From NCBI RefSeq assembly GCF_016918075.2, contig NZ_JAERPS020000001.1:682001-746000 (forward strand): a DNA stretch of 64,000 bases, written 5' to 3'. Positions within the stretch are counted from its first letter, which is position 1, and every line of letters starts with the position of its first letter. Below the pieces are notes generated by a model that worked only from the letters and a program-made list of their open reading frames with translations, searched no databases and was not told the DNA's origin. This stretch comes from Rheinheimera maricola. Its GTDB lineage: Bacteria; Pseudomonadota; Gammaproteobacteria; Enterobacterales; Alteromonadaceae. The position numbers and the translations under genes are program-made. This document shows, piece by piece, positions 27,945-36,191 of the stretch.

Positions 27945-27986
27945 ATAATATTAAACTGCAGGCGTACTGATATTCGGAGTGCTGCT

Positions 27987-28193
27987 ATGTACGTGTGTTT
28001 ATGTAAAGCTGTTACTGATAAAACCATTAAGCAAAAAGTGGCTGAAGGGGTATCGAGCATGCGTGAGCTGAAAATGTGTACCGGTGTCGGTAGTCAATGC
28101 GGTAAATGTACCTGCCAGGCGCAGCAAATTTTGCATAACGAACTGGTACAGCTGTCAGGCAACAACCACGATTTAGCCCAACCAGCCGCTTAG
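27987..28193 (+). CDS. bfd: Bacterioferritin-associated ferredoxin (Bfd)
   Basis: 68 residues. The [2Fe-2S] ligands are CLC near the N-terminus (MYVCLCKAVTD) and CGKC in GSQCGKCTC, the fer2_BFD pattern, and length matches E. coli Bfd (64). Bfd reduces the bacterioferritin core so that stored iron is released. No bacterioferritin gene is adjacent. A candidate Fur site upstream suggests induction on iron starvation. Confidence 0.94.
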   Translation: MYVCLCKAVTDKTIKQKVAEGVSSMRELKMCTGVGSQCGKCTCQAQQILHNELVQLSGNNHDLAQPAA

Positions 28194-28326
28194 CCTGCAT
28201 TTATATGCTTATTTTTAGCATTTAAATTCTTCATCTATTCTTTTTCCTCTGCACACTGGTCATAATAACGCTCTTGAATTAGGCTAAGCACAGGCTTGGT
28301 ATAACAGAGCGGTTATAGGCGTAATT

Positions 28327-29217
28327 ATGGATAAAATAAAACAGGTTGCCATTGTCGGTGGTGTGCATGGTAATGAATTTTCGGGTATTTATTTAATAAA
28401 GCAGTATCAGGCTAAACCAGATTTAGCCAGTCGCGCCAGCTTTAATACTGAACTGGTTTGGGCCAACCCAGAAGCGCATTATGCCAATAAGCGATATTTA
28501 CACGCTGATTTAAACCGCCAGTTTAAAAATGTCGACTTAGCCAACCCGTTACTCGCCAACTACGAACAAAGCCGGGCCAAAGTATTAAATGCCCAGTTGG
28601 GGCCTAAGGGCAACGCCAAAACCGATCTGTTGATCGATTTACATAACACCACTAGCAATATGGGCGCTTGCTTAATTTTAACGCAAGCTGGGCCGTTTTA
28701 TAATCAGCTGGCGGCTTATGTCAAAATGGTGATGCCGGAAGCCATCATCTCACGGGATGAAGATCATTTCGCCGCAGAAGACCATGCATTAATGTGTACG
28801 TTGGGCCGCTATGGCGTGTTGGTCGAAGTAGGGCCACAGCCGCAATCAGTGCTGCGTCAGGATGTGCTGGAATTGATGGACCGCATGACACGGCATATTC
28901 TGGATTTTGTTGAGTTATACAATACTGGCAAGCTGCCAACCTTACCCAAACAAACTGAAGCCTTTCGCTATTTACACAGTATTAAACTGCCGGTAAATGA
29001 CAAAGGCGAGCGCTTGGGTATGGTACATAAAAACGTGCAAGACAGAGATTATCAGCCGATTAATCCGGGCGATCCAATTTTTACCCTGTTTGACGGTACA
29101 GAAGTTTGTTATGACGGTGAGGTTACCGTGTATCCGACATTTATTAACGAAGCGGCCTACTATGACAATAATTTGGCTATGTCGTTAAATGAAAAAGTGA
29201 TTATTACGCTTGATTAA
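28327..29217 (+). CDS. Aspartoacylase / succinylglutamate desuccinylase family amidohydrolase
   Basis: 296 residues. Zinc ligands His and Glu occur in GGVHGNEFSG (about 12-21) and the third His in LLIDLHNTTSN (about 100-110); DLNRQF contains the Arg/Asn pair that binds substrate. The C-terminal beta domain (about 215-296) is of the aspartoacylase type. It probably removes an acyl group from an N-acyl amino acid such as N-acetylaspartate. It is closer to aspartoacylase (ACY2/AspA) than to AstE because of HADLNRQF and the YHANKRYLHAD-type spacing, but substrate is inferred. It appears monocistronic. Confidence 0.88.
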   Translation: MDKIKQVAIVGGVHGNEFSGIYLIKQYQAKPDLASRASFNTELVWANPEAHYANKRYLHADLNRQFKNVDLANPLLANYEQSRAKVLNAQLGPKGNAKTDLLIDLHNTTSNMGACLILTQAGPFYNQLAAYVKMVMPEAIISRDEDHFAAEDHALMCTLGRYGVLVEVGPQPQSVLRQDVLELMDRMTRHILDFVELYNTGKLPTLPKQTEAFRYLHSIKLPVNDKGERLGMVHKNVQDRDYQPINPGDPIFTLFDGTEVCYDGEVTVYPTFINEAAYYDNNLAMSLNEKVIITLD

Positions 29218-29322
29218 TGTGGTCATGACAAAAGGTAGCGGTCGCTATCCTGGTTTGTTTTTGGCAACAACTGTGTTATTAAGCTGTTATATAAATAAAA
29301 TTTGATTAAGTCTTGGTACAGT

Positions 29323-30135
29323 ATGACATTTAAACTGACACGTAGGCTTATGTTTAGTAAGGCTATGCTTCTAATTGCTTTTTTTTGCGCTGGGCTGGGT
29401 GCGCAAACACCGGCGTCGCTGTTATTTTTAACAGAGCATAGCCCACCAGGTCAGTACCTGGATGCACAGGGACAGGTCGCTGGTGTTACTGTTGAACTTA
29501 TTCGTCATTTACAACAGCAATTACAAGAGCCCGGTGAGTTTCGTTTGTTGCCCTGGGGTAGGGCGCTAAGTATGGCCAGAACAGGTGAAAGTACCGCTTT
29601 ATTTGAGACTGTACGCACGCCGGAGCGGGAAAACTGGTTTAAGTGGGTAGGGCCTTTGCTGCATTATCAAATTTCATTATATGGTTTGCGCCAGCGTTTG
29701 GGCATTGCTGCCAGTGAATTGAAATTGCCCGGAAAGCTTATTGCTTGCAGTTATCGCAATGCCGTTACGGCAAAAGATATTATGCAGTTTGGCTTTGAAG
29801 AGGGACGCAACTTGGTACTAACCAGCAGAAGTGGCGAATGTCTTGATATGTTGATTGCCGGTAGAATTGACGTTATGGCTATCACCGAATATAGCCTGCC
29901 TGGTTTTGCTTTAGAGGTAAAACAAGCTGGGTATGAATTGACTCGGGTACAATATTTAACTGAACGCAAGCGCTACCTGGCATTCTCAAAGGATGTGGCC
30001 GATGAGCGTATCACCCGCTGGCAGCAGGCTCTAGAGCAGAGCTACCGCGATGGCACTATGCGTAGCTTATATCAGCCGGTGTATGCTGAAGCGATAATTC
30101 TGCGGCTGGAAGATTCTGCCCGTCAAACGCCATAA
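29323..30135 (+). CDS. Periplasmic substrate-binding protein, family 3-like
   Basis: About 270 residues from ATG 29323; a TTG at 29302 is in frame and ATG 29350 is a further option. The signal peptide (MFSKAMLLIAFFCAGLGAQ) is followed by an SBP_bac_3 fold: LTEHSPPGQYLDAQGQVAGVTVELIRHL, LLPWGRALSMARTGE, ALFETVRTPERENWFKWVG. Unlike amino-acid ABC binding proteins it has no transporter genes beside it. Such orphan proteins in Alteromonadales are often annotated as amino-acid ABC transporter substrate-binding proteins, with unknown ligand. Confidence 0.82.
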   Translation: MTFKLTRRLMFSKAMLLIAFFCAGLGAQTPASLLFLTEHSPPGQYLDAQGQVAGVTVELIRHLQQQLQEPGEFRLLPWGRALSMARTGESTALFETVRTPERENWFKWVGPLLHYQISLYGLRQRLGIAASELKLPGKLIACSYRNAVTAKDIMQFGFEEGRNLVLTSRSGECLDMLIAGRIDVMAITEYSLPGFALEVKQAGYELTRVQYLTERKRYLAFSKDVADERITRWQQALEQSYRDGTMRSLYQPVYAEAIILRLEDSARQTP

Positions 30136-30148
30136 ATCGTCTGACGGG
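30119..30148. terminator. Hairpin over the stop codon between convergent genes
   Basis: CCCGTCA at 30119-30125 pairs with TGACGGG at 30142-30148, with three more inner pairs after a mismatch; the binding-protein stop codon lies in the loop. There is no T tract, so it is a weak terminator candidate between this gene and gloA. Confidence 0.35.
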
Positions 30149-30159
30149 AGCAAATGGCA

Positions 30160-30561
30160 TTACAGCGTATCGTAACTGGCCTTTTTCTGTATTAACTCAA
30201 TTGCATAATTATCAGGATCTCGTACAAAAGCAATTTCGGTGCTACCACCTTTTACCGGCCCCGGCTCGCGGCTAATTACACCGCCTTTGGCGCGGATTTT
30301 GTCGCAGGCGTCATATACGTTTTCAACTTCAAGCGCAATGTGGCCATAGGCGTTGCCTAAATCATAGCTGTCAGTGCCCCAGTTATAAGTTAGCTCTAAC
30401 ACGGTATGTTCGCGTTCATCACCATAACCGACAAACGCCAGCGTATATTTATACTCGGTGTTTTCAGACTGACGTAACAGTTTCATACCCAACACTTCGG
30501 TATAAAACGTAATAGATTTCTCCAGATTACCCACGCGTAGCATGGTATGTAGCATTCGCAT
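30160..30561 (-). CDS. gloA: Lactoylglutathione lyase (glyoxalase I)
   Basis: 133 residues, VOC fold with two beta-alpha-beta repeats. Metal ligands are in the expected places: His in MLHTMLRV (residue 5), Glu in HTVLELTYN, His in YGHIALEV and Glu in NYAIELIQ, matching the nickel-dependent enzyme of E. coli (135 residues). It converts the methylglyoxal-glutathione hemithioacetal to S-lactoylglutathione. It is divergent from yedI across about 200 bases. Confidence 0.96.
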   Translation of the reverse strand: MRMLHTMLRVGNLEKSITFYTEVLGMKLLRQSENTEYKYTLAFVGYGDEREHTVLELTYNWGTDSYDLGNAYGHIALEVENVYDACDKIRAKGGVISREPGPVKGGSTEIAFVRDPDNYAIELIQKKASYDTL

Positions 30562-30759
30562 ACAAACTCCTATTCGGTTTTGTCTCTAAACTTACCTAAA
30601 TTTAAAACATATAATTGCCATAACGTGTTGTTCTGGCAATACAGCGATAACGGCCATGCACAGTGATGCGCCACGTCGCCAATAGCTGAAACATAACATG
30701 TACAAATCCGGCTAACCTCATTATGCTGAAATATATATTGATAATAAAAGGATTTATTC

Positions 30760-31674
30760 GTGGCTGGAGCTAATCTTCTCGCCCTCATTGATGACATTGC
30801 TACTTTGCTTGACGATGTCGCCGTGCTGTCTAAAGTGGCAGTTAAGAAAACCGCAGGTGTGCTGGGCGACGATCTGGCGTTAAACGCTAATCAGGTGACT
30901 GGTGTTAAACCTGAGCGGGAAATTCCCGTGGTGTGGGCGGTGGCAAAAGGTTCTTTTCTCAACAAACTTATTTTAGTTCCAGCAGCATTGCTGATAAGTG
31001 CCTTTTTACCGGTACTCATCACCGTATTGCTGATTCTGGGCGGCTTATACCTATGTTACGAGGGCGCAGAAAAAGTTATACACCGGTTTTTCCTGCATCA
31101 GTCGCCGGTGGCGCGTGAAACGCGGCTTAAGGCGTTAGCAGATGAGAATGTCGACATTGTTGCGCTGGAAAAGGCAAAAATAAAAGGCGCAATTCGTACC
31201 GACTTTATTCTGTCTGCCGAGATTGTGGTTATTGCACTTGGCAGCGTGACACAGGCTGATTTTATTACTCAGGTAGGCGTGCTCAGTGCTGTTTGTATTG
31301 CTATCACTATTGGCGTTTACGGTTTGGTGGCGGCAATAGTGAAAATGGATGACGCGGGTTTATACATGCTTAGAAAAGCCGTTAGTGGCAATTGGAATAA
31401 CCTGCAGCGGATGCTGGGGCGCGGATTGCTGATAGCAGCGCCACTACTGATGAAGGCGCTGGGCATTATAGGTACTGTGGCGATGTTTCTGGTCGGTGGC
31501 GGTATCCTTAGCCATAACATTACCGTGCTTCATCATTTATCATTAGCTGTGCTGCAAGCCGCCCCGGCACTCAGCTGGTTTACATCGTTGTTATTTGACG
31601 GTTTCACAGGATTTATCGCCGGTGTTATTGTCCTGGGCAGTTGGAGCCTGATTGGTCGCTGGCGAAAAAGCTAG
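30760..31674 (+). CDS. yedI: DUF808-family inner-membrane protein YedI
   Basis: 304 residues starting with GTG, preceded by AAAAGGA eight bases upstream. The sequence follows E. coli YedI: LLALIDDIATLLDDVA, KKTAGVLGDDLALNA, VWAVAKGSFLNKLILVPAALLISAF, KIKGAIRTDFILSAEIVVIALG and HHLSLAV near the C-terminus. Six or more hydrophobic segments indicate an integral membrane protein. Function is unknown in any species as far as I know. A stretch of decayed sequence starts just downstream. Confidence 0.94.
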   Translation: MAGANLLALIDDIATLLDDVAVLSKVAVKKTAGVLGDDLALNANQVTGVKPEREIPVVWAVAKGSFLNKLILVPAALLISAFLPVLITVLLILGGLYLCYEGAEKVIHRFFLHQSPVARETRLKALADENVDIVALEKAKIKGAIRTDFILSAEIVVIALGSVTQADFITQVGVLSAVCIAITIGVYGLVAAIVKMDDAGLYMLRKAVSGNWNNLQRMLGRGLLIAAPLLMKALGIIGTVAMFLVGGGILSHNITVLHHLSLAVLQAAPALSWFTSLLFDGFTGFIAGVIVLGSWSLIGRWRKS

Positions 31675-31713
31675 CAGCCACGCTGGCTTATAAGCAGCTT
31701 ATATTCTTCTACT

Positions 31714-31800
31714 TTATTCGCCTTGAGCGACTAACAGACGCGCCCGTTCTATTTCAGCGTGGTATTGATCATAGGCAAACACCAAAGGCGGTATCGAGTA
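31714..31800 (-). pseudogene. Possible C-terminal gene remnant
   Basis: In the third minus frame an open stretch ends at TAA 31714-31716 and encodes FAYDQYHAEIERARLLVAQ plus GE, which has the composition of a real helical C-terminus. It has no start codon of its own and lies immediately beyond the broken MBL-fold gene in a different frame, so it may be the tail of another gene joined by a deletion. I do not recognise the family; chance is possible. Confidence 0.3.
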
Positions 31801-32079
31801 CAAAAACCTTGTTATTACCGAGTAATAGGTAAATAAAGGGGGGCTTCGTAGTGGCTGCACTTGCTTTGCCTGAGTAAATAGGTTGTATCTGAAAACTGAT
31901 AAACTTCTATAGACGGATCACTATTACCTTCACAATTTGGTGAACCGTGAATCCAAATGTGTTTTGAAAGTTCAGCCATTCGCTTATCAAAATCGCTCTC
32001 TTTTGCCAATGCAGTGTCCGAAAAAAATAAAGCAATTGCAAGCAGTACGAGTATTAGCTTCAACGAGTATTAGCTTCAT
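31769..32079 (-). pseudogene. Decayed metallo-beta-lactamase-fold hydrolase gene
   Basis: The remnant codes for a signal peptide (KLILVLLAIALFFSDTALA) and an N-terminal region of an MBL-fold family (HIWIHGSPNCEGN, SIEVYQFSDTTYLLRQSKC, HYEAP). Three lesions are visible. A perfect 16-base tandem duplication (32047-32078) puts the original ATG (32077-32079), which overlaps the upstream stop as ATGA, out of frame; a TTG at 32063 is the only in-frame start left. A run of six C (minus strand, near 31838) holds one base too many: removing it restores FIYLLLGNNKVFVLDTA, the family's continuation. A stop then follows at 31769-31771, before any HxHxDH motif. The catalytic domain is missing. Confidence 0.75.
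32047..32078. repeat. Perfect 16-base tandem duplication
   Basis: ACGAGTATTAGCTTCA occurs at 32047-32062 and again at 32063-32078. It lies across the end of the upstream minus-strand gene and the start of the MBL-fold pseudogene, and its length, not divisible by three, shifts the pseudogene's frame. Confidence 0.95.
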
Positions 32080-32792
32080 TTAGCAAAATCGCTTGTTTCA
32101 AAGTGCAAAACTTCCATCGACTGACACTGCTTTATTTTAGAATACAATGTGCCAATGTCAGGCACTGGTTCGGACTGATTCACGAAGTTAGTAGCATGGC
32201 ATTGATAACCAAACACTATTGCGTCAAACGATGGCGCAGCTTGAATAAGATAAATAAGCAATTGCTTGTTATCTGGTGCTATGTCCAAAACATGCCACTT
32301 TATTTCATTTGGTTTTTCAGCGGCACGCAGAGTGGCTAGTGGACGCTTGTATATTTGACGGACAAATTTGAAGTTTTTGTCCTTCAGCCATTTCTCACCA
32401 CCTCGCTCAAAGTGACCAAGGTAAAACTGAGTCTCTATCTCAAAAGATTGACCCTCGATAAGTGTGTTTAAGTCAAACGTTGCTGGCAGCAGCGTTACCA
32501 TGTTTTCCACATAGCGCGCGTGTGTCGTCTTGTTTGTTTGCGTTAAGCGTTCCACCAATTGCTGCTGGTGTGTACTTTTCACTTCATAGACAAGTTGATA
32601 ATCATGAGGCGCTTGATATAGAGGTAAGTGACTGGCAAAGAGACGTTTGCCATCAGTAACCAACACCATGCCGTGAAAACCTACTCGTGTATGCTTTTCA
32701 TGTGGGTCATGTTTGTTGGGGGAAGTCTGCGCATTTAAAGTCATGCTTGTCGATATCAACAATGTGAATAGAATGCGCGGTATTTGTTTCAT
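32076..32792 (-). CDS. Secreted protein of unknown function
   Basis: About 238 residues from ATG 32792, which starts a good signal peptide (MKQIPRILFTLLISTSMTLNAQ); the frame is open 11 codons further up. After the signal comes a His-rich stretch (NKHDPHEKHTRVGFHGMVLVTDGKRLFASHLPLY), then a beta-rich domain with FEIETQFYLGHFERGG. I recognise no named domain; similar proteins with FHGMVLVTDG...SHLPLY are, as I recall, hypothetical proteins of marine gammaproteobacteria. Its TGA overlapped the original ATG of the MBL-fold pseudogene, so the two formed an operon and probably acted together in the periplasm. Confidence 0.78.
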   Translation of the reverse strand: MKQIPRILFTLLISTSMTLNAQTSPNKHDPHEKHTRVGFHGMVLVTDGKRLFASHLPLYQAPHDYQLVYEVKSTHQQQLVERLTQTNKTTHARYVENMVTLLPATFDLNTLIEGQSFEIETQFYLGHFERGGEKWLKDKNFKFVRQIYKRPLATLRAAEKPNEIKWHVLDIAPDNKQLLIYLIQAAPSFDAIVFGYQCHATNFVNQSEPVPDIGTLYSKIKQCQSMEVLHFETSDFAK

Positions 32793-32814
32793 AGTTGATG
32801 CAATTGATAAGTTG

Positions 32815-33834
32815 TTATACAACACGAACTATTGCCTTTCCGATGTTTTGTCCTTCAAATAATCCAGCCAATGTATCGGGCAGATATTCAAAACCATTGA
32901 CTTCAGTGGTTCTAAACTGTATTTCACCAGCTTTGACCCAAGGGGCAACATGCTCGATCATTTCTGCCATGCGGTGAGTAAAATCACGTGCCAATATTCC
33001 ATGTACAGAAGCTCGTTTATACAAAAGCTGATGTAAAAAGCGGGGACTCATTTCCGGGGTGTCCAGGCCGCCGTTGTATTGTGAAATTTGGCCGCAGACA
33101 ACAACACGGGCTCTCAGATTCAGACTGGTCAATGCTGCATCTGATACCATACCTCCGACATTATCAAAATACACGTCAATACCACCCAGCTCCAGAAGTT
33201 TAGTTTGCAATTGAGGCGCAGAAGAAAAGGCCTTATAGTTTAGTGCTTCAACGACACCCAATGTTTTTAACCATTCACATTTTTCCTCAGAGCCTGCAAT
33301 AGCAACCACACGGCATCCAGCTTTTATAGCAAACTGAGTTACGAGCGAGCCAACGGCGCCGGCTGCACCAGATACGAGTACAGTTTCACCGGGTTTGGGT
33401 TTGCCAGCTTCCATTAATCCAAACCAGGCAGTTCTGCCCGGCATACCCAGGATTCCCAATGCAGTTTTTACATCAGCTTGCTCGGGATCGAGAGTTTGTA
33501 TTTCATTGCCGTGCACAATCGCATGAGTTTGCCAGCCGGTATATCCGGTTACCCAGTCTCCGGGTTGGAAGTTGCTATTGTTTGATTCAAGTACTTTAGC
33601 TACAACCGCAGCACCCTGCACAGTGTTTAAAGGGTGAGGTGGTTCCCATGAGTGTGTTGCTGCTTGCTGGATCCGCATGTAAGGGTCAACAGAAATGTAT
33701 TCGGATTTTATCAGCACCTCATTTTTTGACAGTTGAGGACTAAAATCAGACTCTCTTAGTTCATAGTGCTCCCTGTCTACAATTCCTTTAGGTCGTTTTA
33801 CGTAAAACCATTGCTTCAATTGATAACAGCGCAT
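32815..33834 (-). CDS. NADP-dependent MDR-family oxidoreductase (curcumin reductase-like)
   Basis: 339 residues from ATG 33834 (AAGAGG lies ten bases upstream; ATG 33843 is an alternative with a poor distance). The frame is open to 34008 but that part crosses the regulator promoter. Medium-chain dehydrogenase features without zinc ligands: VLIKSEYISVDPYMRIQ, GDWVTGYTGWQ, the nucleotide motif VSGAAGAVGSLVTQFA, and VYFDNVGGMVSDAAL. This matches the leukotriene B4 dehydrogenase/CurA group that reduces alkenal or enone double bonds. It is divergent from a LysR regulator, which suggests that it is the regulator's target. Confidence 0.92.
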   Translation of the reverse strand: MRCYQLKQWFYVKRPKGIVDREHYELRESDFSPQLSKNEVLIKSEYISVDPYMRIQQAATHSWEPPHPLNTVQGAAVVAKVLESNNSNFQPGDWVTGYTGWQTHAIVHGNEIQTLDPEQADVKTALGILGMPGRTAWFGLMEAGKPKPGETVLVSGAAGAVGSLVTQFAIKAGCRVVAIAGSEEKCEWLKTLGVVEALNYKAFSSAPQLQTKLLELGGIDVYFDNVGGMVSDAALTSLNLRARVVVCGQISQYNGGLDTPEMSPRFLHQLLYKRASVHGILARDFTHRMAEMIEHVAPWVKAGEIQFRTTEVNGFEYLPDTLAGLFEGQNIGKAIVRVV

Positions 33835-33917
33835 TTCAATCATACCTCTTGTATTTGATGGGTGAAATTGTTGCATGTCATTTATGTCCTGATAAGCTAC
33901 AATTTTTCCATGAATAA

Positions 33918-33930
33918 TTCCAATTTGGAA
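33918..33930. promoter_or_regulatory. Palindromic LysR-type operator candidate
   Basis: TTCCAATTTGGAA is a perfect 6-1-6 inverted repeat in the 110-base region between the divergent oxidoreductase and LysR genes, 14 bases before the regulator start. LysR proteins commonly bind such T-N-A interrupted dyads in shared promoters and repress themselves. Confidence 0.6.
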
Positions 33931-33944
33931 ATGAAAGGTTGAAT

Positions 33945-34841
33945 ATGGATACCGAAGATTTAAAGAAATTTCTAATTGTTGCTGATACGTCAAATTTACA
34001 AATTGCATCTGAACAACTCAACATTACACCAGGAGCGCTTTCAAAAACTATTAAGCGCATCGAAAGTAAGCTCAGCATTCAACTTTTTGACCACATTGGC
34101 CGAAACATTCGGCTCAATCAACACGGTGAGAAATTCCGTCACTATGCATCACATTTGGTGCATGAAGCAGAGCAAGCAATTAGTGAGTTTAGTGGCGATA
34201 GGAACAAAATATTGGTGAAGATGGCCGGGCCTTCGTTGTTACTACAGCACTATATTCCCAAACTCACTCGTGGGTTAAACAAAGAACATTATGATTACAG
34301 TTTAGAGTCGGTCTGGGAAGGCCGTGCCATTGTGCAGGTAAATACGGGGCAGGCACATTTTGCTTTGGTTACCCGGTTTGCACTTGAAGAAAGCTCCTAC
34401 GGTGAAGACTTTGCGAGTATTCATCTGGGCACATCTGTGTTTAAAGTCGTGGCAGCAGTTCAGCACCCTTTATTTAAACGCTTTCCCGATGGAAAGGTCA
34501 CTATTGATCAATTGCGTGACTTCGGTTTTGCTTGCCCCAGTGTATCTCTGTTTTGTGGTACCAAAAGAGGCGTTGGTTCGGATGGCTGGCGCGATGAAAA
34601 AATTCCGCGTACTATCAGCTATAGATGCAGTGAATTTAGCGTTCTAATGTCTGTGGTGAACAATGGGATTGCGCTTGCTTATGTTCCGGACTTTGTTGCT
34701 GACAATGCAGGGTTAAAGATTATCGATGTGGTGGGGTGTGAGCACATTTGCCAAGAGCATATAGAACTTATCTACAAACCGAGCCTAGCGGCTGGTTGGT
34801 TACACCGATTTACGCGTTCCATCGCGTTTGACGAGCAGTGA
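33945..34841 (+). CDS. LysR-family transcriptional regulator
   Basis: 298 residues from ATG 33945, with AAAGG six bases upstream (a TTG at 33939 is in frame). The N-terminal winged HTH (about 3-62) has the family pattern LKKFLIVADTSNLQIASEQLNITPGALSKTIKRIESKLSIQLFD. The effector domain follows (about 90-290). The Cys residues of FACPSVSLFCG could be a redox or electrophile sensor, which would suit control of an enone reductase, but this is speculation. A palindrome lies just upstream and the divergent oxidoreductase is the expected target. Confidence 0.93.
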   Translation: MDTEDLKKFLIVADTSNLQIASEQLNITPGALSKTIKRIESKLSIQLFDHIGRNIRLNQHGEKFRHYASHLVHEAEQAISEFSGDRNKILVKMAGPSLLLQHYIPKLTRGLNKEHYDYSLESVWEGRAIVQVNTGQAHFALVTRFALEESSYGEDFASIHLGTSVFKVVAAVQHPLFKRFPDGKVTIDQLRDFGFACPSVSLFCGTKRGVGSDGWRDEKIPRTISYRCSEFSVLMSVVNNGIALAYVPDFVADNAGLKIIDVVGCEHICQEHIELIYKPSLAAGWLHRFTRSIAFDEQ

Positions 34842-34847
34842 GTACGG

Positions 34848-35480
34848 TTATTCAGTCTTATCTTTGAACTCACACAAATCTTCAATAATACAACTGCCGC
34901 ATTTAGGTTTACGGGCGGTACACACATAGCGTCCGTGAAGAATTAACCAGTGGTGTATGTCGAGTTTAAACTCGGCGGGCACCACTTTAAGTAGTTTGTG
35001 TTCGACTTCGTCGACATTTTTACCCGGCGCCAGTTTAGTGCGGTTGGATACGCGAAAAATATGGGTATCAACGGCAATTGTCGGCCATTTAAAGGCAGTA
35101 TTAAGCACCACATTAGCGGTTTTACGGCCAACGCCGGGTAGGGCTTCTAAGGCTTCACGATTTTCCGGAACGATGCCGCCGTGTTGTTCAACCAAAATAC
35201 GGCAGGTTTTTATCACGTTCTCGGCTTTGGTATTAAACAAACCGATGGTTTTAATGTAATGCTTTACGCCGTCAACGCCTAAATCCAGCATTTGCTGCGG
35301 CGTTCGGGCAACTGGGAAAAAGTGTTTGGTGGCTTTGTTTACGCCGACATCGGTGGCCTGCGCCGACAATAATACCGCGATGAGCAGCTCAAACGGCGAG
35401 CTGTACTCCAGCTCGGTGGTGGGCGTTGGGTTGGCTGCGCGTAGCCGGCTGAGTATTTCTATACGTTTTTGTTTATTCAT
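34848..35480 (-). CDS. nth: Endonuclease III
   Basis: 210 residues (E. coli Nth has 211). The helix-hairpin-helix LPGVGRKTANVVL contains the catalytic Lys (about residue 120), VDTHIFRVSNR the catalytic Asp (about 138), and the C-terminal [4Fe-4S] loop is CTARKPKCGSCIIEDLC. It removes oxidised pyrimidines and cleaves the abasic site. It is the last gene of the rsx-nth cluster, 15 bases after rsxE, an order conserved in enterobacteria and many other gammaproteobacteria. Confidence 0.97.
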   Translation of the reverse strand: MNKQKRIEILSRLRAANPTPTTELEYSSPFELLIAVLLSAQATDVGVNKATKHFFPVARTPQQMLDLGVDGVKHYIKTIGLFNTKAENVIKTCRILVEQHGGIVPENREALEALPGVGRKTANVVLNTAFKWPTIAVDTHIFRVSNRTKLAPGKNVDEVEHKLLKVVPAEFKLDIHHWLILHGRYVCTARKPKCGSCIIEDLCEFKDKTE

Positions 35481-35495
35481 GCTTTGTCCGGCAGC

Positions 35496-36191
35496 TTATT
35501 GTGCCGCGCCGGTAACCCGGGCGCGGGCGATACTGCCTTTTTCAACAGCCTGTTTTTGTTTAATTTTATTATCAATAACGTTTTTCAGCGCAATTAATAA
35601 GCCCATACCAAGAAACGCTCCCGGTGGCAGCATGGCGAGTAAAAAGTGACTGTCGACAGTGAATAACTCAATGCGCAGTGCTTTGGCCCAATCACCGAGT
35701 AGTAAATCGGCACCGTCGAACAAAGTGCCCTGGCCAAGTATTTCCCGCATGGCGCCCAGCACCAGCAGCACCAGCAGAAACCCCAGACCCATCATAATGG
35801 CGTCGATCGCAGAGGGCAGTACGGCATTTTTAGAGGCAAAGGCTTCAGCCCGGCCAATAATTGCGCAGTTGGTGACAATTAACGGAATAAAAATACCCAG
35901 TGACAGATACAAATCATAGGTATAGGCATTCATTAGCAATTCTACTGCGGTAACCAGGCTGGCGATAATCAACACAAACACCGGAATGCGTATTTCGTTG
36001 GCAACATGGTTGCGCACTAAGGATACCGCGACATTTGAGCCCAGCAGTACCAGTAGCGTAGCCAAGCCCAGGCCCAGCGCATTGGTTACGGTAGCGGTTA
36101 CCGCCAGCAGCGGGCACAAACCCAGTAATTGCACCAGGCCGGGGTTGTTTTTCCACAGGCCCTGGATAGTTAATTCTTTAACCTGACTCAT
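35496..36191 (-). CDS. rsxE: Electron transport complex subunit RsxE (RnfE)
   Basis: 231 residues from ATG 36191, the length of E. coli RsxE; the frame extends nine codons upstream into rsxG. Six membrane segments are visible, with the conserved [17 protein letters not shown] and [21 protein letters not shown]; the Cys pair in the membrane is thought to hold an iron-sulfur centre together with RsxA, its paralogue. The start overlaps the rsxG stop by four bases. Together with the other subunits it forms the ion-pumping NADH:ferredoxin-type complex that keeps SoxR reduced. Confidence 0.96.
   Translation of the reverse strand: MSQVKELTIQGLWKNNPGLVQLLGLCPLLAVTATVTNALGLGLATLLVLLGSNVAVSLVRNHVANEIRIPVFVLIIASLVTAVELLMNAYTYDLYLSLGIFIPLIVTNCAIIGRAEAFASKNAVLPSAIDAIMMGLGFLLVLLVLGAMREILGQGTLFDGADLLLGDWAKALRIELFTVDSHFLLAMLPPGAFLGMGLLIALKNVIDNKIKQKQAVEKGSIARARVTGAAQ

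Noticed and set aside
30570..30797. 75-codon minus-strand frame between gloA and yedI
   Set aside because: It overlaps the start and ribosome site of yedI, has no homology-like features and covers the expected promoters.
31641..31832. 63-codon plus-strand frame after yedI
   Set aside because: It overlaps the yedI end and the decayed minus-strand genes and lacks any coding sign.
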